Assembly (NCBI GenBank): GCA_934154785.1
Contig: CAKPGL010000003.1
Location: 1-64,000, forward strand
DNA from: an uncultured Bacilli bacterium
Lineage (GTDB): Bacteria; Bacillota_I; Bacilli_A; RF39; UBA660
Direction: 5' to 3'
DNA length: 64,000 nucleotides
This document shows positions 16,957-26,132 of the stretch, one piece after another. Under the pieces are notes generated by a model. The model worked only from the letters and a program-made list of their open reading frames with translations. It was not told the origin of the DNA and ran no database searches. Position numbers and translations under genes: made by a program. Position 1 is the first letter of the stretch; each line of letters starts with the position of its first letter.

Positions 16957-18510
16957 CTATTTAGCTTCTTCTACTGCTCTAGTTTCACGAATAACTGTAA
17001 TCTTAATAGTACCAGGATATTGCATCTGTTGTTCTATTTTATTCTTTATATCACGAGCAATTTTATAACTTGTTAAATCATCAACTTTTTCTGGTTCAAC
17101 AATAACGCGAAGTTCACGTCCAGCTTGAACAGCATAAGTTTTTTCGATACCTTCCATGTCATTAGCAATAGCTTCTAATTCTTGTAATCTCTTAATATAG
17201 TTTTCTAAAGAATCATTTCTAGCACCAGGTCGTGATGCTGATAAAGCATCTGCAATCGCTACGATTTCAGAAATAACACTAGTAGCTTCCTTATCACCAT
17301 GATGTGATTCAATAGAATTAACTACTATATCATTTTCTTTATATCTCTTAGCTAATTCAGCACCAATTTGAACATGGCTTCCCTCTATTTCATGGTCAAT
17401 TGCTTTTCCTATATCGTGTAATAAACCTGCCCTTTTAGCAATAGTTTCATTCTCACCAAGTTCTGCAGCTATTAAACCAGATAAATGAGCTACCTCAATA
17501 GAATGTTGTAAAGCATTTTGCCCATAACTAGTTCTAAAGTATAATTTACCAACTATTTCTACTAGTTCAGGATCCATTTTTGTAATACCTAACTCGAATA
17601 AAGCATTTTGTCCATATTCAAGGATTTTCTCACGCATATCTTTAGAAACTTTGTCATATAACTCTTCAATACGTGTTGGATGAATTCTTCCATCTTTAAT
17701 TAGTGTTTCAATAGTAACTCTTGCTATTTCACGACGTAAAGGGTCAAAACTAGAAAGTACAATTGCTTCTGGTGTATCATCAATTATTAAATCTACACCT
17801 GTAACGGCTTCTATTGTACGAATATTTCTACCTTCACGACCAATAATACGACCTTTCATTTCATCATTAGGCAAATTTACTACTGTAACTGTTTGTTCAT
17901 TAGCAACATCACTAGCATATTTTTGCATAGAAGATACTAACATATTTTTAGCTTTTTTATCAACTTCTAACTTAGCTTCTGCCTCTCTATCTTTTATATA
18001 AGCAGCAATTTCTAAGTTCATCATTTCTTCTACTCTTTTTAAAACTAATTCTCTTGCTTGTTCTTTAGAATAGCCAGCAATACTTTCTAATAAATCTACT
18101 TGTTGTTTTTTTATTTCTTCCACTTCTACTTGTTCTCTTTGAAGCTCTTTTTGTTTATTAATTATATTATTTTCTTTATCTTCTAACATTTGTTCACGAT
18201 TTTGTAACACTTGATCTCGACGATCAATATTACCTTCACGTGTTAACAAACGTTCTTCAGATTCTTTAATTTCATTTTTTCTTTCTTTTACTTCTTTATC
18301 TGTTTCCATTTTTAATCTATGTGCTTCTTCTTTTGCTTCTAACAGATAATCCCTTTTAATTTTGTCGGCTTCTTTTTTAGCTTTTTCTAATATTGCTTCT
18401 GCTTTTTTTGAAGCCATTTCTCCTTTAATATAATTAATTATAAGCATTACTCCAATACCTATAAAAAGTCCAATTAGTCCCAGTAAAATGGAGAAAAAAA
18501 TATTATCCAT
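16957..18510 (-). CDS. rny: Ribonuclease Y
   Basis: RNase Y starts mRNA decay from the inner face of the membrane. One TM helix (residues 4-27) is followed by a long charged coiled coil to about 200. A KH RNA-binding domain (GRIIGREGRNIRTIEAVTG) comes next, then an HD domain with HSIEVAHLSG and LLHDIGKAIDHE near 345-370. The C-terminus (KITVIRETRAVEEAK) is typical. The length of 517 residues is normal. It is monocistronic and followed by the repeat copy of the gpmI 3' end. Confidence 0.96.
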   Translation of the reverse strand: MDNIFFSILLGLIGLFIGIGVMLIINYIKGEMASKKAEAILEKAKKEADKIKRDYLLEAKEEAHRLKMETDKEVKERKNEIKESEERLLTREGNIDRRDQVLQNREQMLEDKENNIINKQKELQREQVEVEEIKKQQVDLLESIAGYSKEQARELVLKRVEEMMNLEIAAYIKDREAEAKLEVDKKAKNMLVSSMQKYASDVANEQTVTVVNLPNDEMKGRIIGREGRNIRTIEAVTGVDLIIDDTPEAIVLSSFDPLRREIARVTIETLIKDGRIHPTRIEELYDKVSKDMREKILEYGQNALFELGITKMDPELVEIVGKLYFRTSYGQNALQHSIEVAHLSGLIAAELGENETIAKRAGLLHDIGKAIDHEIEGSHVQIGAELAKRYKENDIVVNSIESHHGDKEATSVISEIVAIADALSASRPGARNDSLENYIKRLQELEAIANDMEGIEKTYAVQAGRELRVIVEPEKVDDLTSYKIARDIKNKIEQQMQYPGTIKITVIRETRAVEEAK

Positions 18511-18592
18511 AATATCCCTCCATTATCTAAGTTTGTTCAAAAGCGTGAACATACCCAATACCATTTTAATGTTTATTTTGCCATAAGTCAAG

Positions 18593-18776
18593 ATTATCAA
18601 AATATATAATGAAATAAACTTGCTTTATTTACGAAAAATATACAACTTTTATAGTTGTATACTTTTTAATATTATTTATCAATTAAAATTGTACCGGTCA
18701 TTTCCTTTGGAACTTTCTTATCTAATAAAGTTAATAAAGTAGGTGCAACATCTGAAAGTTTTCCATCTTTAATACT
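18593..18776. repeat. 184-bp direct repeat, distal copy (att-like gpmI 3' end)
   Basis: Nearly identical to 20694-20877 (I count two mismatches, at 18680 and within 18703-18708). It holds the last 105 bp of the gpmI coding sequence, its terminator hairpin (TATACAACT/AGTTGTATA) and about 45 bp beyond. Outside the repeat the flanks differ at once. Confidence 0.9.
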
Positions 18777-19175
18777 TTGCGCAATTTCAAAAGTTTTTTT
18801 ATCTATCAGTGTTTCATGTGCATTTTCTTTTATACACCATTCGCTTTCAGGTAAACTTTTTCGTTTTTTAACTTTATAACTAACTTTTTGAAATCCATGT
18901 TTAATTAAATCTCCGGTATAAACTCTATTTTTTATAATGTTGCTAACAGATGTGTGTTTCCATATTTCAGGATGGTCAAATTTACTTAATTTCGAACTAG
19001 AACATTTATACATTACTGATGCTAGTATTTCTTCTCTTATTAATATTTCTGCGATTTGTGAACTGCCATAACCAGCAACATATATATCAACTGTAACTGA
19101 TCCTTGTGTTTTTAAATAACAAATTAATAAACTACGTTGATTAACAATGCTTTCTGATTCTAAATCATCATCATT
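18672..19175 (-). pseudogene. Serine-recombinase remnant fused to a gpmI tail
   Basis: Reading on the minus strand from about 19175, NDDDLESESIVNQRSLL is the resolvase N-terminal segment. It joins abruptly to DIYVAGYGSSQIAEIL and then FDHPEIWKHTSVSNIIKNRVYTG, parts of the Recombinase domain, and HETLIDKKTFEIAQ. Catalytic regions between these are missing, and there is no valid start. At the repeat edge the frame runs straight into the gpmI C-terminus (SIKDGKLSDVAPTLL ... TGTILIDK). This is a multiply deleted large serine recombinase ending at the att-like repeat. Confidence 0.75.
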
Positions 19176-19181
19176 CCATTA

Positions 19182-19790
19182 TTATTTTACCTTTTTTAAT
19201 GTCTTAACTGTTTCTTGTTGTAATGTTGTAAATTGTTTTTCTAATGTTAAAACACTATTTTTATATCTACTATATGCAAATTCATAGTTTTTATTTTGAA
19301 TTGCTTGTACACAAGGTTGAACAACTTGTTCATAAATCCATTTATAAATTTTGTTATTTTCCGGAATAGAATTAATTTTATCAACTATAATAGGAGCAAC
19401 ATCATAGTAATGTTTAATATCTTCCCTACTAACAAAATTATCTCTAAACCATCTTAATGTCATTAATTCATTGCAATTATCATCAAAATTTTCTTGCATA
19501 TGTGTCATACATGCTGTTGTTAAATAACATCCTGAACCTGAACTCTTATCTTGTGTTCCATTATCTCTGTCATTATCAGTTCGACTCCAATTTTCATTTA
19601 AATCAGATTTTAGATGTGTTGAATTGTGGGGAGCATTACCATATGGACTTCTATCATAATAATCATATTTATAACCACTTCCATTAGAATACGGAGTAAC
19701 ATGAAATTCACTACCATCTTTTCCGACATAACATCCTCTATCCGGATCATATTCCATATCTTTTATTTTATCATAATCAAAATCTTCCAT
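19182..19790 (-). CDS. Hypothetical protein with CYLTTAC motif
   Basis: The N-terminal third is Tyr/Asp/Gly-rich and low complexity (YDPDRGCYVGKDG, YKYDYYDRSPYG). A C-terminal domain of about 110 residues starts GSGCYLTTACM, then CNELMTLRWFRDNF and YYDVAPIIVDKIN. This Cys-containing domain recurs in Firmicutes accessory proteins with diverse N-termini, but I do not know its function. It lies inside the element bounded by the 184-bp repeats, 1 bp from the next gene, so it is likely cargo. The ribosome site is weak. Confidence 0.6.
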   Translation of the reverse strand: MEDFDYDKIKDMEYDPDRGCYVGKDGSEFHVTPYSNGSGYKYDYYDRSPYGNAPHNSTHLKSDLNENWSRTDNDRDNGTQDKSSGSGCYLTTACMTHMQENFDDNCNELMTLRWFRDNFVSREDIKHYYDVAPIIVDKINSIPENNKIYKWIYEQVVQPCVQAIQNKNYEFAYSRYKNSVLTLEKQFTTLQQETVKTLKKVK

Positions 19791-19791
19791 A

Positions 19792-20103
19792 TTAATTTAT
19801 CTCTCTCTTTCTTCTATTTTCTTCTCTTATTTTTTTTACTTCATCGGCATGTATGTTATTCTTAATTTCTACATACAATGGGTCAAAATAATATGATAAA
19901 TCATTAAGGTCATCATATTTAACTTCTAAATCGTTTACAAATTTTTTAAGCTCTTCCAATTTACTGAACATCGGAATTTGGTTTTCAATTTTTCCTAATT
20001 CGGTAGATAAATATTGAATCTTTGTTTTATCCTCGCCAAAATCTTTTTTTTCTAAAGATTGTGTTAAAACTGCCAACAATTGTTTTAAATTTTCATTTTT
20101 CAT
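19792..20103 (-). CDS. Hypothetical coiled-coil protein
   Basis: A 103-residue, highly charged, predicted helical protein (LEELKKFVNDLEVKYDDL ... KIREENRRKREIN) without signal or TM. The GAAAGGGG ribosome site is good. It is the first gene of a two-gene cargo operon with the CYLTTAC protein and may be its partner; no family recognised. Confidence 0.6.
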   Translation of the reverse strand: MKNENLKQLLAVLTQSLEKKDFGEDKTKIQYLSTELGKIENQIPMFSKLEELKKFVNDLEVKYDDLNDLSYYFDPLYVEIKNNIHADEVKKIREENRRKREIN

Positions 20104-20240
20104 TGCTTATTTCCCCTTTCTTTGAAAATCAAATAATATGTCGTAAACAATATCACATTTTACTATAACATCACCTTCCCTAACAAATAATTTTCTGGGT
20201 TTATATTATTATTTAGCTATTAAATATCTTATTAAAAACT

Positions 20241-20296
20241 AAAAAATGAGGGCAATAATTCTAGGCATTTAGAAATGTCTAAAATTATTGTCCTCA
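20241..20296 (-). terminator. Long hairpin (about 24-bp stem) with T run
   Basis: TGAGGGCAATAATT... (20247-20270) pairs with ...AATTATTGTCCTCA (20273-20296) with a few mismatches and a three-base loop. A TTTTTT run lies on the minus-strand exit side. It may end transcription from the truncated gene at 20391. The rest of 20104-20390 holds no gene that I can see. Confidence 0.6.
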
Positions 20297-20390
20297 CAAT
20301 ATAAATCAGTATATAATTTGAAACAACTCAAAATCATATTACCACCCACCAGATAATTTATTGTTATAGTAAAACTTTTACCAAATTTTG

Positions 20391-20688
20391 TCAATATTTT
20401 TTTGCAAAAATGTTCTTTAAAAAGTTAAATGCATTATTTAATTTTTCGTTGTATAATTTAATTGTTTCTTTATGAGCGACTGTTGAAATTATATCGTCAT
20501 TGAGAAAATACATATGCAAAGATGAATATGAAATATCGTATTTACCTTTGTATTTTTTATTTTCTAAAAGTTCATCATAAAATGCTTCAAAGTTATAATC
20601 ATAATATTCATCTAAATATAAATTTTCGCTTTCTTCCCTAAAAGCCAGATATATTATATAACAAAAGTGTAAAATTTTCGTTTAAAAA
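20391..20688 (-). pseudogene. 5'-truncated gene fragment at element edge
   Basis: An open frame without a start codon reads AFREESENLYLDEYYDYN, FEAFYDELLENKKYKG and so on, to FLKNIFAKKY and a TGA at 20391. Codon use looks coding. Upstream it hits a stop next to the repeat boundary at 20694, so its 5' end was lost when the element formed. Function unknown. Confidence 0.55.
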
Positions 20689-20693
20689 TCACA

Positions 20694-20877
20694 ATTATCA
20701 AAATATATAATGAAATAAACTTGCTTTATTTACGAAAAATATACAACTTTTATAGTTGTATACTTTTTAATATTATTTATTAATTAAAATTGTACCGGTC
20801 ATTTCTTTTGGAACTTTCTTATCTAATAAAGTTAATAAAGTAGGTGCAACATCTGAAAGTTTTCCATCTTTAATACT
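20694..20877. repeat. 184-bp direct repeat, gpmI-proximal copy
   Basis: Partner of 18593-18776, offset 2101 bp. It includes the true 3' end of gpmI, the terminator at 20740-20762 and about 45 bp downstream. Confidence 0.9.
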
Positions 20878-22275
20878 ATAACATTTATCAGTTACAATAC
20901 AAGGAACTTTATTAGTAGAATGTGATGTAACTACATTATCATTATCATCTATCATATATTCGCAATTACCATGATCCGCTAAAATTAACATTACACCATT
21001 CTTTTCTTGAACTTTAGTGTATAATCTACCCAAGCATTCATCTAACGCCTCTACTGCTTTTACCGCAGCATCAAATACACCAGTATGACCTACCATATCG
21101 CCATTAGCGTAATTTAAAATTACCAAATCATAGTCATTATCTAACTCTTTAATTAAAGTGTCTGTTATTTCATAAGCACTCATTTCTGGTTTTAAATCAT
21201 ATGTTGCAACTTTTGGTGAAGGAATTAAAATTCTTTTACAATTAGGTAAATCTTTTTCTATACCACCATCAAAGAAATAAGTTACATGAGCATATTTTTC
21301 TGTTTCCGCAATACGTAATTGTTTTAATCCTAAAGAACTAACATATTCTCCTAAAGTATTATCTAATTTTGGAAGTTCATAGGCATTTTCATATATTACT
21401 TCATCACTTACTGGCATCATAGTTGTAAGTTTAATATTATTTCTAATAGTTCTATCAAAACAATTATTACCTTTATTAGTTATAGCACTAAATAATTCTC
21501 TCAATCTATCAGGTCGATAATTAAAGACAATCAAACCATCATTATCATTTATAATTCCTTCTTTATCAATTATTGAAGGAATTATAAACTCATCTGTTAT
21601 ATTATTTTCATAATTATCCTCTATTACTTCTTTATAACTAGAGTAACAAGGACCTACTCCTTCAACAATAACATCGTAAGCTTTTTTTATTCGCTCGTAA
21701 CGATTATCTCTATCCATAGCGTAGTATCTACCACTAATTGTAGCAATCTTTCCAATACCAAGTTCATTTATTTTATTATCTAATTTCTCTAAGAAATTTA
21801 TAGATGAATTAGGACTTGTATCCCTACCATCAGTAAATACATGAATATATACTTTTTTTACATTTTTTTCTTTACATAATTTTAATAATGCAAATAAATG
21901 ATTTATATGTGAATGTATTCCTCCATCAGAAAGAAGTCCAAGTAAATGAAGTGATGAATTATTTCTATTAACATGATCTATAATATCAAGGAATTTAATA
22001 TTATTATAAAAATCACCATCTTTAATACTTTTATTTATAAATTGTAATGGTTGATAAACTACTCTACCAGCACCTAAATTCATATGACCTACTTCACTAT
22101 TACCCATTTGACCACTAGGTAATCCAACGTCTTCGCCACTAGCACTTAATAAACTATGTGGATAAGTATTCCATAAGTTATCAAAATTAGGCTTTTTCGT
22201 AGCCATAAAAGCATTTCCTTTTACTCTATCAGTAATACCTACACCATCTAAAATACACAAAATAACTGGTTTCAT
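20773..22275 (-). CDS. gpmI: 2,3-bisphosphoglycerate-independent phosphoglycerate mutase
   Basis: GpmI interconverts 3- and 2-phosphoglycerate using two Mn ions. The N-terminal CILDGVGI has the first metal Asp and GQMGNSEVGHMNLGAGR holds the catalytic Ser near residue 62. HVFTDGRDTSP and the C-terminal LILADHGNCEYM and TSHSTNKVPCIV supply the other metal ligands. The length of 500 residues is normal and intact. Its 3' end is the integration target of the small element downstream, and a second copy of its last 35 codons sits 2.1 kb away. Confidence 0.96.
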   Translation of the reverse strand: MKPVILCILDGVGITDRVKGNAFMATKKPNFDNLWNTYPHSLLSASGEDVGLPSGQMGNSEVGHMNLGAGRVVYQPLQFINKSIKDGDFYNNIKFLDIIDHVNRNNSSLHLLGLLSDGGIHSHINHLFALLKLCKEKNVKKVYIHVFTDGRDTSPNSSINFLEKLDNKINELGIGKIATISGRYYAMDRDNRYERIKKAYDVIVEGVGPCYSSYKEVIEDNYENNITDEFIIPSIIDKEGIINDNDGLIVFNYRPDRLRELFSAITNKGNNCFDRTIRNNIKLTTMMPVSDEVIYENAYELPKLDNTLGEYVSSLGLKQLRIAETEKYAHVTYFFDGGIEKDLPNCKRILIPSPKVATYDLKPEMSAYEITDTLIKELDNDYDLVILNYANGDMVGHTGVFDAAVKAVEALDECLGRLYTKVQEKNGVMLILADHGNCEYMIDDNDNVVTSHSTNKVPCIVTDKCYSIKDGKLSDVAPTLLTLLDKKVPKEMTGTILINK

Positions 22276-22336
22276 TATATCACTCTCCTATTTAATTATA
22301 GCATTTTAAAAAAGTATTTTAAAGTTAAAAATAAAA

Positions 22337-22363
22337 CTAATAGAAAAATAAAAATCTATTAGT
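22337..22363 (-). terminator. Terminator after diacylglycerol kinase gene
   Basis: ACTAATAGA/TCTATTAGT hairpin with a T-rich exit on the minus strand. Confidence 0.65.
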
Positions 22364-22369
22364 TTAATA

Positions 22370-23251
22370 TTATTTATTATTAATATTTAAAACATATTTT
22401 TTTATATATTCAGGAGTATCGTTTGTTAAAGTTATACCATCTTTAATAACATTAAAATTAAATTCATTAGAATAAATAATTTCACCATCAACATTACAAA
22501 CAATAGATTTATCACTAATAACTTGTAAATTATCAGTCTTAAAGTAATCAACTAGATCATTATCAAAGTGATTACCTTGGTATATTTTTAAAAACAATTT
22601 TAGAAATTCTAATCTTTTTAATTTACTAGCTTTATAAACTTCAAATTCTCCGTCACTTAAATTATAATTAGGATTAATAGGTACATTATTACCATAGTAT
22701 TTACCATTACATACAGCAAGTAAAGTTATATTACCTAAAGATGTATTATAATTAGGATTTTTAATTAAACTATCTATTATTCCAGCATAATATTCAAAAT
22801 TTTTAAATTTACCTTTGCATTTATAATAGTTGGCTTTATTTGCCACTTCAGCGTCTACTCCTATAGATGCTATATTAATAAACTTTTTATTATTTACGAT
22901 ACCTAAATCTATTTTTTGTGTACCTTGTATTTCTTTATAAACCCTATAAAAATCATTACCTGTTCCTAGTGGTATAATAGCAAGTTTACAATTAGGATTA
23001 ATGCCATTAATTACTTCATTTAAGGTACCATCCCCACCAACACTATATATAATAGCGTTTTTATAGATATTAGAATATTCTTTTGCCAATCTTTTAGCGT
23101 CATTTCTTCCTACTGTATATAAAACTAAATTCTTAAGTTTTTCCTCTTCTGAAATAGTTGATAAAAAATTACCAAAGGCTCTAATTTTATTTCTACTAAT
23201 TTGACCGTTAATAATAAAAATGTTTTGAATGTTTTTATTAAAATAAAACAT
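22370..23251 (-). CDS. Diacylglycerol kinase / YegS-family lipid kinase
   Basis: The catalytic domain has the glycine-rich SVGGDGTLNEVINGI near residue 70 and IPLGTGNDFYRVY near 100, both diagnostic of the DAGK family. ASIGVDAEVA and DGEFEVYKA mark the second domain. In Gram-positive bacteria DgkB returns diacylglycerol from lipoteichoic acid synthesis to phosphatidate. This fits the glycolipid genes upstream, but substrate is inferred. The length of 293 residues is normal; the GGGGGGAG ribosome site is strong. Confidence 0.88.
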   Translation of the reverse strand: MFYFNKNIQNIFIINGQISRNKIRAFGNFLSTISEEEKLKNLVLYTVGRNDAKRLAKEYSNIYKNAIIYSVGGDGTLNEVINGINPNCKLAIIPLGTGNDFYRVYKEIQGTQKIDLGIVNNKKFINIASIGVDAEVANKANYYKCKGKFKNFEYYAGIIDSLIKNPNYNTSLGNITLLAVCNGKYYGNNVPINPNYNLSDGEFEVYKASKLKRLEFLKLFLKIYQGNHFDNDLVDYFKTDNLQVISDKSIVCNVDGEIIYSNEFNFNVIKDGITLTNDTPEYIKKYVLNINNK

Positions 23252-23311
23252 ACTACTCCCCCCTAGTAGTATATTCTATAAAATTTTTTGATTTTTGTAA
23301 ATATCAAAACA

Positions 23312-24079
23312 TCAACTTCTTACCTTATGAAAATCTAATCTAAGTTTATCCGCTATAGTTACAATAAATTCTGAATTAGTTGGTTTAGCCTTATCTATAT
23401 CTACACTATGACCAAATATTTCTTCCATTAAGTCCCAATCACCACGATTCCAACTTACTTCAATAGCATGTCTAATTGCTCTTTCTACTCTAGAAACAGT
23501 AGTATCATATTTATCAGCAAGTTCTGGATATAACTCTTTAGTAATTCCACCTATAGTATCAGGGTTTTCAAATACTATACCTATACCTTCTCTTATATAT
23601 TGATATCCTTTAATATGTGAAGGTATACCTAATTCATGTAGTATTTTAGTAATAGATACTTGTAAGTTACTATTATAGAAATCTATATCATTACTAGAAC
23701 TTGTTCTATCAAATACTTTTCTTATTTTTTGTTCTAAATCATCTAATTCAAAAGGTTTTAATATAAAATAATTTACACCATACTCAGATACTTCTTTTAT
23801 AACATCACTAGTATTATAACTAGTTTCTACAATTACCGGTTTATTAATTTTTCTCTTCTTCATTTCTTCTAAAACAAATAAGCCATCTTTATTAGGCATA
23901 ATTAAATCTAATAGTATTAAATCATAATCATTTACTTTAGTTTCAGCCTTTTCTATTCCTTCTAATCCATCTTTAGCGGTAATACTAATTTCTACACCAT
24001 TACTTGTTTTAAAATATTCTTTTATCATTTCTACTAATTTTATATTGTCATCTATCATAAGTACTTTAATTTTATCCAT
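23312..24079 (-). CDS. spo0A: Sporulation master regulator Spo0A
   Basis: The N-terminal receiver domain has the acidic pair (MIDDN), the phospho-acceptor Asp in LILLDLIMPNKDG near residue 55, and the Lys in YFILKPF. The C-terminal DNA-binding domain has ITKILHELGIPSHIKGYQY, the recognition helix region ELADKYDTTVSRVERAIRHAIE and the final SWNRGDW. Both are diagnostic of Spo0A. The start at 24079 follows AGGAGAT. A perfect 0A box lies upstream, so it may regulate itself. Confidence 0.97.
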   Translation of the reverse strand: MDKIKVLMIDDNIKLVEMIKEYFKTSNGVEISITAKDGLEGIEKAETKVNDYDLILLDLIMPNKDGLFVLEEMKKRKINKPVIVETSYNTSDVIKEVSEYGVNYFILKPFELDDLEQKIRKVFDRTSSSNDIDFYNSNLQVSITKILHELGIPSHIKGYQYIREGIGIVFENPDTIGGITKELYPELADKYDTTVSRVERAIRHAIEVSWNRGDWDLMEEIFGHSVDIDKAKPTNSEFIVTIADKLRLDFHKVRS

Positions 24080-24156
24080 TTTATATCTCCTATCTTTATG
24101 CACTTAAATTATACTACAACCAAAATTGTTAATCTAGAATGAAAAATAGCTAATTT

Positions 24157-24163
24157 TGTCGAA
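24157..24163 (+). promoter_or_regulatory. Putative 0A box upstream of spo0A
   Basis: TGTCGAA, the Spo0A-binding consensus, lies about 80 bp upstream of the spo0A start, within the leader region and next to a TATAAT (GTAGTATAATTT) at about 24110. A 7-bp match can be chance, but the placement is apt. Confidence 0.5.
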
Positions 24164-24196
24164 CGATTTTTCATTATGACATTATATAAAAAGAAG

Positions 24197-24922
24197 CTAT
24201 TGATTTACAACAACTTCTATTATCTTTAAGAATTCATCAATATTAGTAGAAGCTTCTCCTACTAAGAAACCATCTATTTCTTCTAATTTATTAAACTTTT
24301 CAATATTTGATGAATTAATACTACCACCATACAACACATTTATATCAACATTATAAACTTTCTTAAATAATTCTTTTATATAAGTAACATTTTTCTTGAT
24401 ATTTGCTAAAGTTTCATTTTTACCTGTACCAACTGTCCAAACCGGTTCATACGCTACGATAACGTTATTCATTTTTTCAATTGGAATATTTTTAAAATAA
24501 GTAGTTATTTGACGTTTTAAAGCCTTTTTTGTTTTAAATAAATTCTTCTCTTCTAATGTTTCACCAATACATACTATGGCTTTCATATTATTACTTACAA
24601 TATCAATTACTTTTTTGTTAATATCTTCAACACTTTCATAGAAATTACTTAATCTTTCAGAGTGACCAACTATTACATAATTAATTCCTAATTCTAAAAC
24701 TTGACTAACTGTTATTTCACCCGTAAATGGTTTTATTATTTCTACATTTTGAACACCAACATCATATTCATGTTTTATAAAATAAGGTATATATATACTA
24801 GATGGGCATATAACTACTTGTTTAGTATTTATTTTTTCATTAGCTTTTTTTAAGAATTTAGAAACATCATTTAAATTCATATAATTCTTATGATTACCTA
24901 TTATAAGCTTATTTTTTTCCAT
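24197..24922 (-). CDS. tpiA: Triosephosphate isomerase
   Basis: TpiA interconverts dihydroxyacetone phosphate and glyceraldehyde 3-phosphate. Visible are GNHKNYMN (catalytic Lys region), VIVGHSERL (catalytic His), AYEPVWTVGTGKN (catalytic Glu and flexible loop) and VLYGGSINSSN (phosphate-binding). The 241 residues are near normal length. It overlaps the upstream glycosyltransferase by 14 bp, so it belongs to the pgk-to-tpiA transcript. Confidence 0.96.
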   Translation of the reverse strand: MEKNKLIIGNHKNYMNLNDVSKFLKKANEKINTKQVVICPSSIYIPYFIKHEYDVGVQNVEIIKPFTGEITVSQVLELGINYVIVGHSERLSNFYESVEDINKKVIDIVSNNMKAIVCIGETLEEKNLFKTKKALKRQITTYFKNIPIEKMNNVIVAYEPVWTVGTGKNETLANIKKNVTYIKELFKKVYNVDINVLYGGSINSSNIEKFNKLEEIDGFLVGEASTNIDEFLKIIEVVVNQ

Positions 24923-26132
24923 AAACTACCTCTTTCAATTTATCTTTAAAACTCTTTTTAGCGGTTTTACCAATAGCCAATTTATATACATCCATTGCCC
25001 TTTTGGCAAAATATTTAGACGAATAAACTTCACTACTAATTCTTGCCTGATTACCAAGTTTCTTTACTGTTTCGTTGTTATCAAATAAGTTTAATATAAT
25101 CTTCTTATATTCTTTTTTATTTTTAAATAAATAACCATCTAACCCATTTATAACAACATTACGAAAACTTTCATCATCTATACATATTACTGGGCGACCT
25201 GCCGCCATAGCCTCTATAACAGTTAAGCCTTGTGTTTCTGTTTTAGAAGCAGTAGAAAATACGGTACAAATATTATAGTAAAAAGGAACATCTTCCCAAG
25301 GTACTTTACCAGTAAATATAACATTTTCTTCTATTTTCAATTTCTTTACTTGTTTTTCAAACTTTGGTAAATCAGGACCATCACCAACTATAACTAATTT
25401 ACATTTAGGATTTTTATGAACAAATGTAGCCTGAGCATCTATTAAAAAGTCAATGCTTTTCTCATATCCTAAACGTCCTACATAAAGTATTACAAAATCA
25501 TCATTTTTTATATTTAAGTTTTCTTTTATTTCTAATACACGTTTTTTATTAATATTCTCATCATAAAAACGTTCTATTTCTATACCCGTAGGAATAATAT
25601 GAATATTTCTATTATAGTTATATTTTTCTTTAAATAATTCATAAGTCTTCTTAGTTGGAACAATCAATTCTTCAACAGTCGTATCACAGTAAAACTTTGT
25701 AAAATACTCTACTAGTTTTTTACTTGGTTTATCAAAATGTCCCTTTGTTATATAACCAATATAATCTTCATACATTGTATGATAAGTATGCACTAAAGGT
25801 ATTTTATATTGTTTCGCTATTACTCTAGCAAATGTACCAACCCCAAATTCAGTTTGTGTATGTATAATATCTAAATGCCATTTTTTTATATAACTAAGAG
25901 CTTTAATAGAATAAATTTCTGTCAAGCGATAGTCATATATGCCTGTAGGAATGCCTGGCATACGAAGAATATGTTCTTTATCATCATATACAAATTTTAA
26001 ATTATCTGGATTAACTGTAACAACATAAACTTTATTTCCATCTTTTTCTAAGGCTTTTTTTAGCATCATAGTACTAGTAGAAACACCATTAATATAAGGA
26101 GGATACGTATCAGTAAATAAACCTATTCTCAT
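24909..26132 (-). CDS. GT4 glycosyltransferase, diacylglycerol glucosyltransferase-like
   Basis: The N-terminus MRIGLFTDTYPPYINGVSTS and the C-terminal half (VILYVGRLGYEKSIDFLI, VIVGDGPDLPKFE, TETQGLTVIEAMAAGRPVI) are a GT-B fold GT4 enzyme with the EX7E motif. The pattern is that of bacterial alpha-glucosyl-diacylglycerol synthases that make the glycolipid anchor of lipoteichoic acid. Its neighbour is a flippase-like membrane protein, with a 4-bp overlap. Start 26132 follows AAGAGGAG. Confidence 0.85.
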   Translation of the reverse strand: MRIGLFTDTYPPYINGVSTSTMMLKKALEKDGNKVYVVTVNPDNLKFVYDDKEHILRMPGIPTGIYDYRLTEIYSIKALSYIKKWHLDIIHTQTEFGVGTFARVIAKQYKIPLVHTYHTMYEDYIGYITKGHFDKPSKKLVEYFTKFYCDTTVEELIVPTKKTYELFKEKYNYNRNIHIIPTGIEIERFYDENINKKRVLEIKENLNIKNDDFVILYVGRLGYEKSIDFLIDAQATFVHKNPKCKLVIVGDGPDLPKFEKQVKKLKIEENVIFTGKVPWEDVPFYYNICTVFSTASKTETQGLTVIEAMAAGRPVICIDDESFRNVVINGLDGYLFKNKKEYKKIILNLFDNNETVKKLGNQARISSEVYSSKYFAKRAMDVYKLAIGKTAKKSFKDKLKEVVYGKK

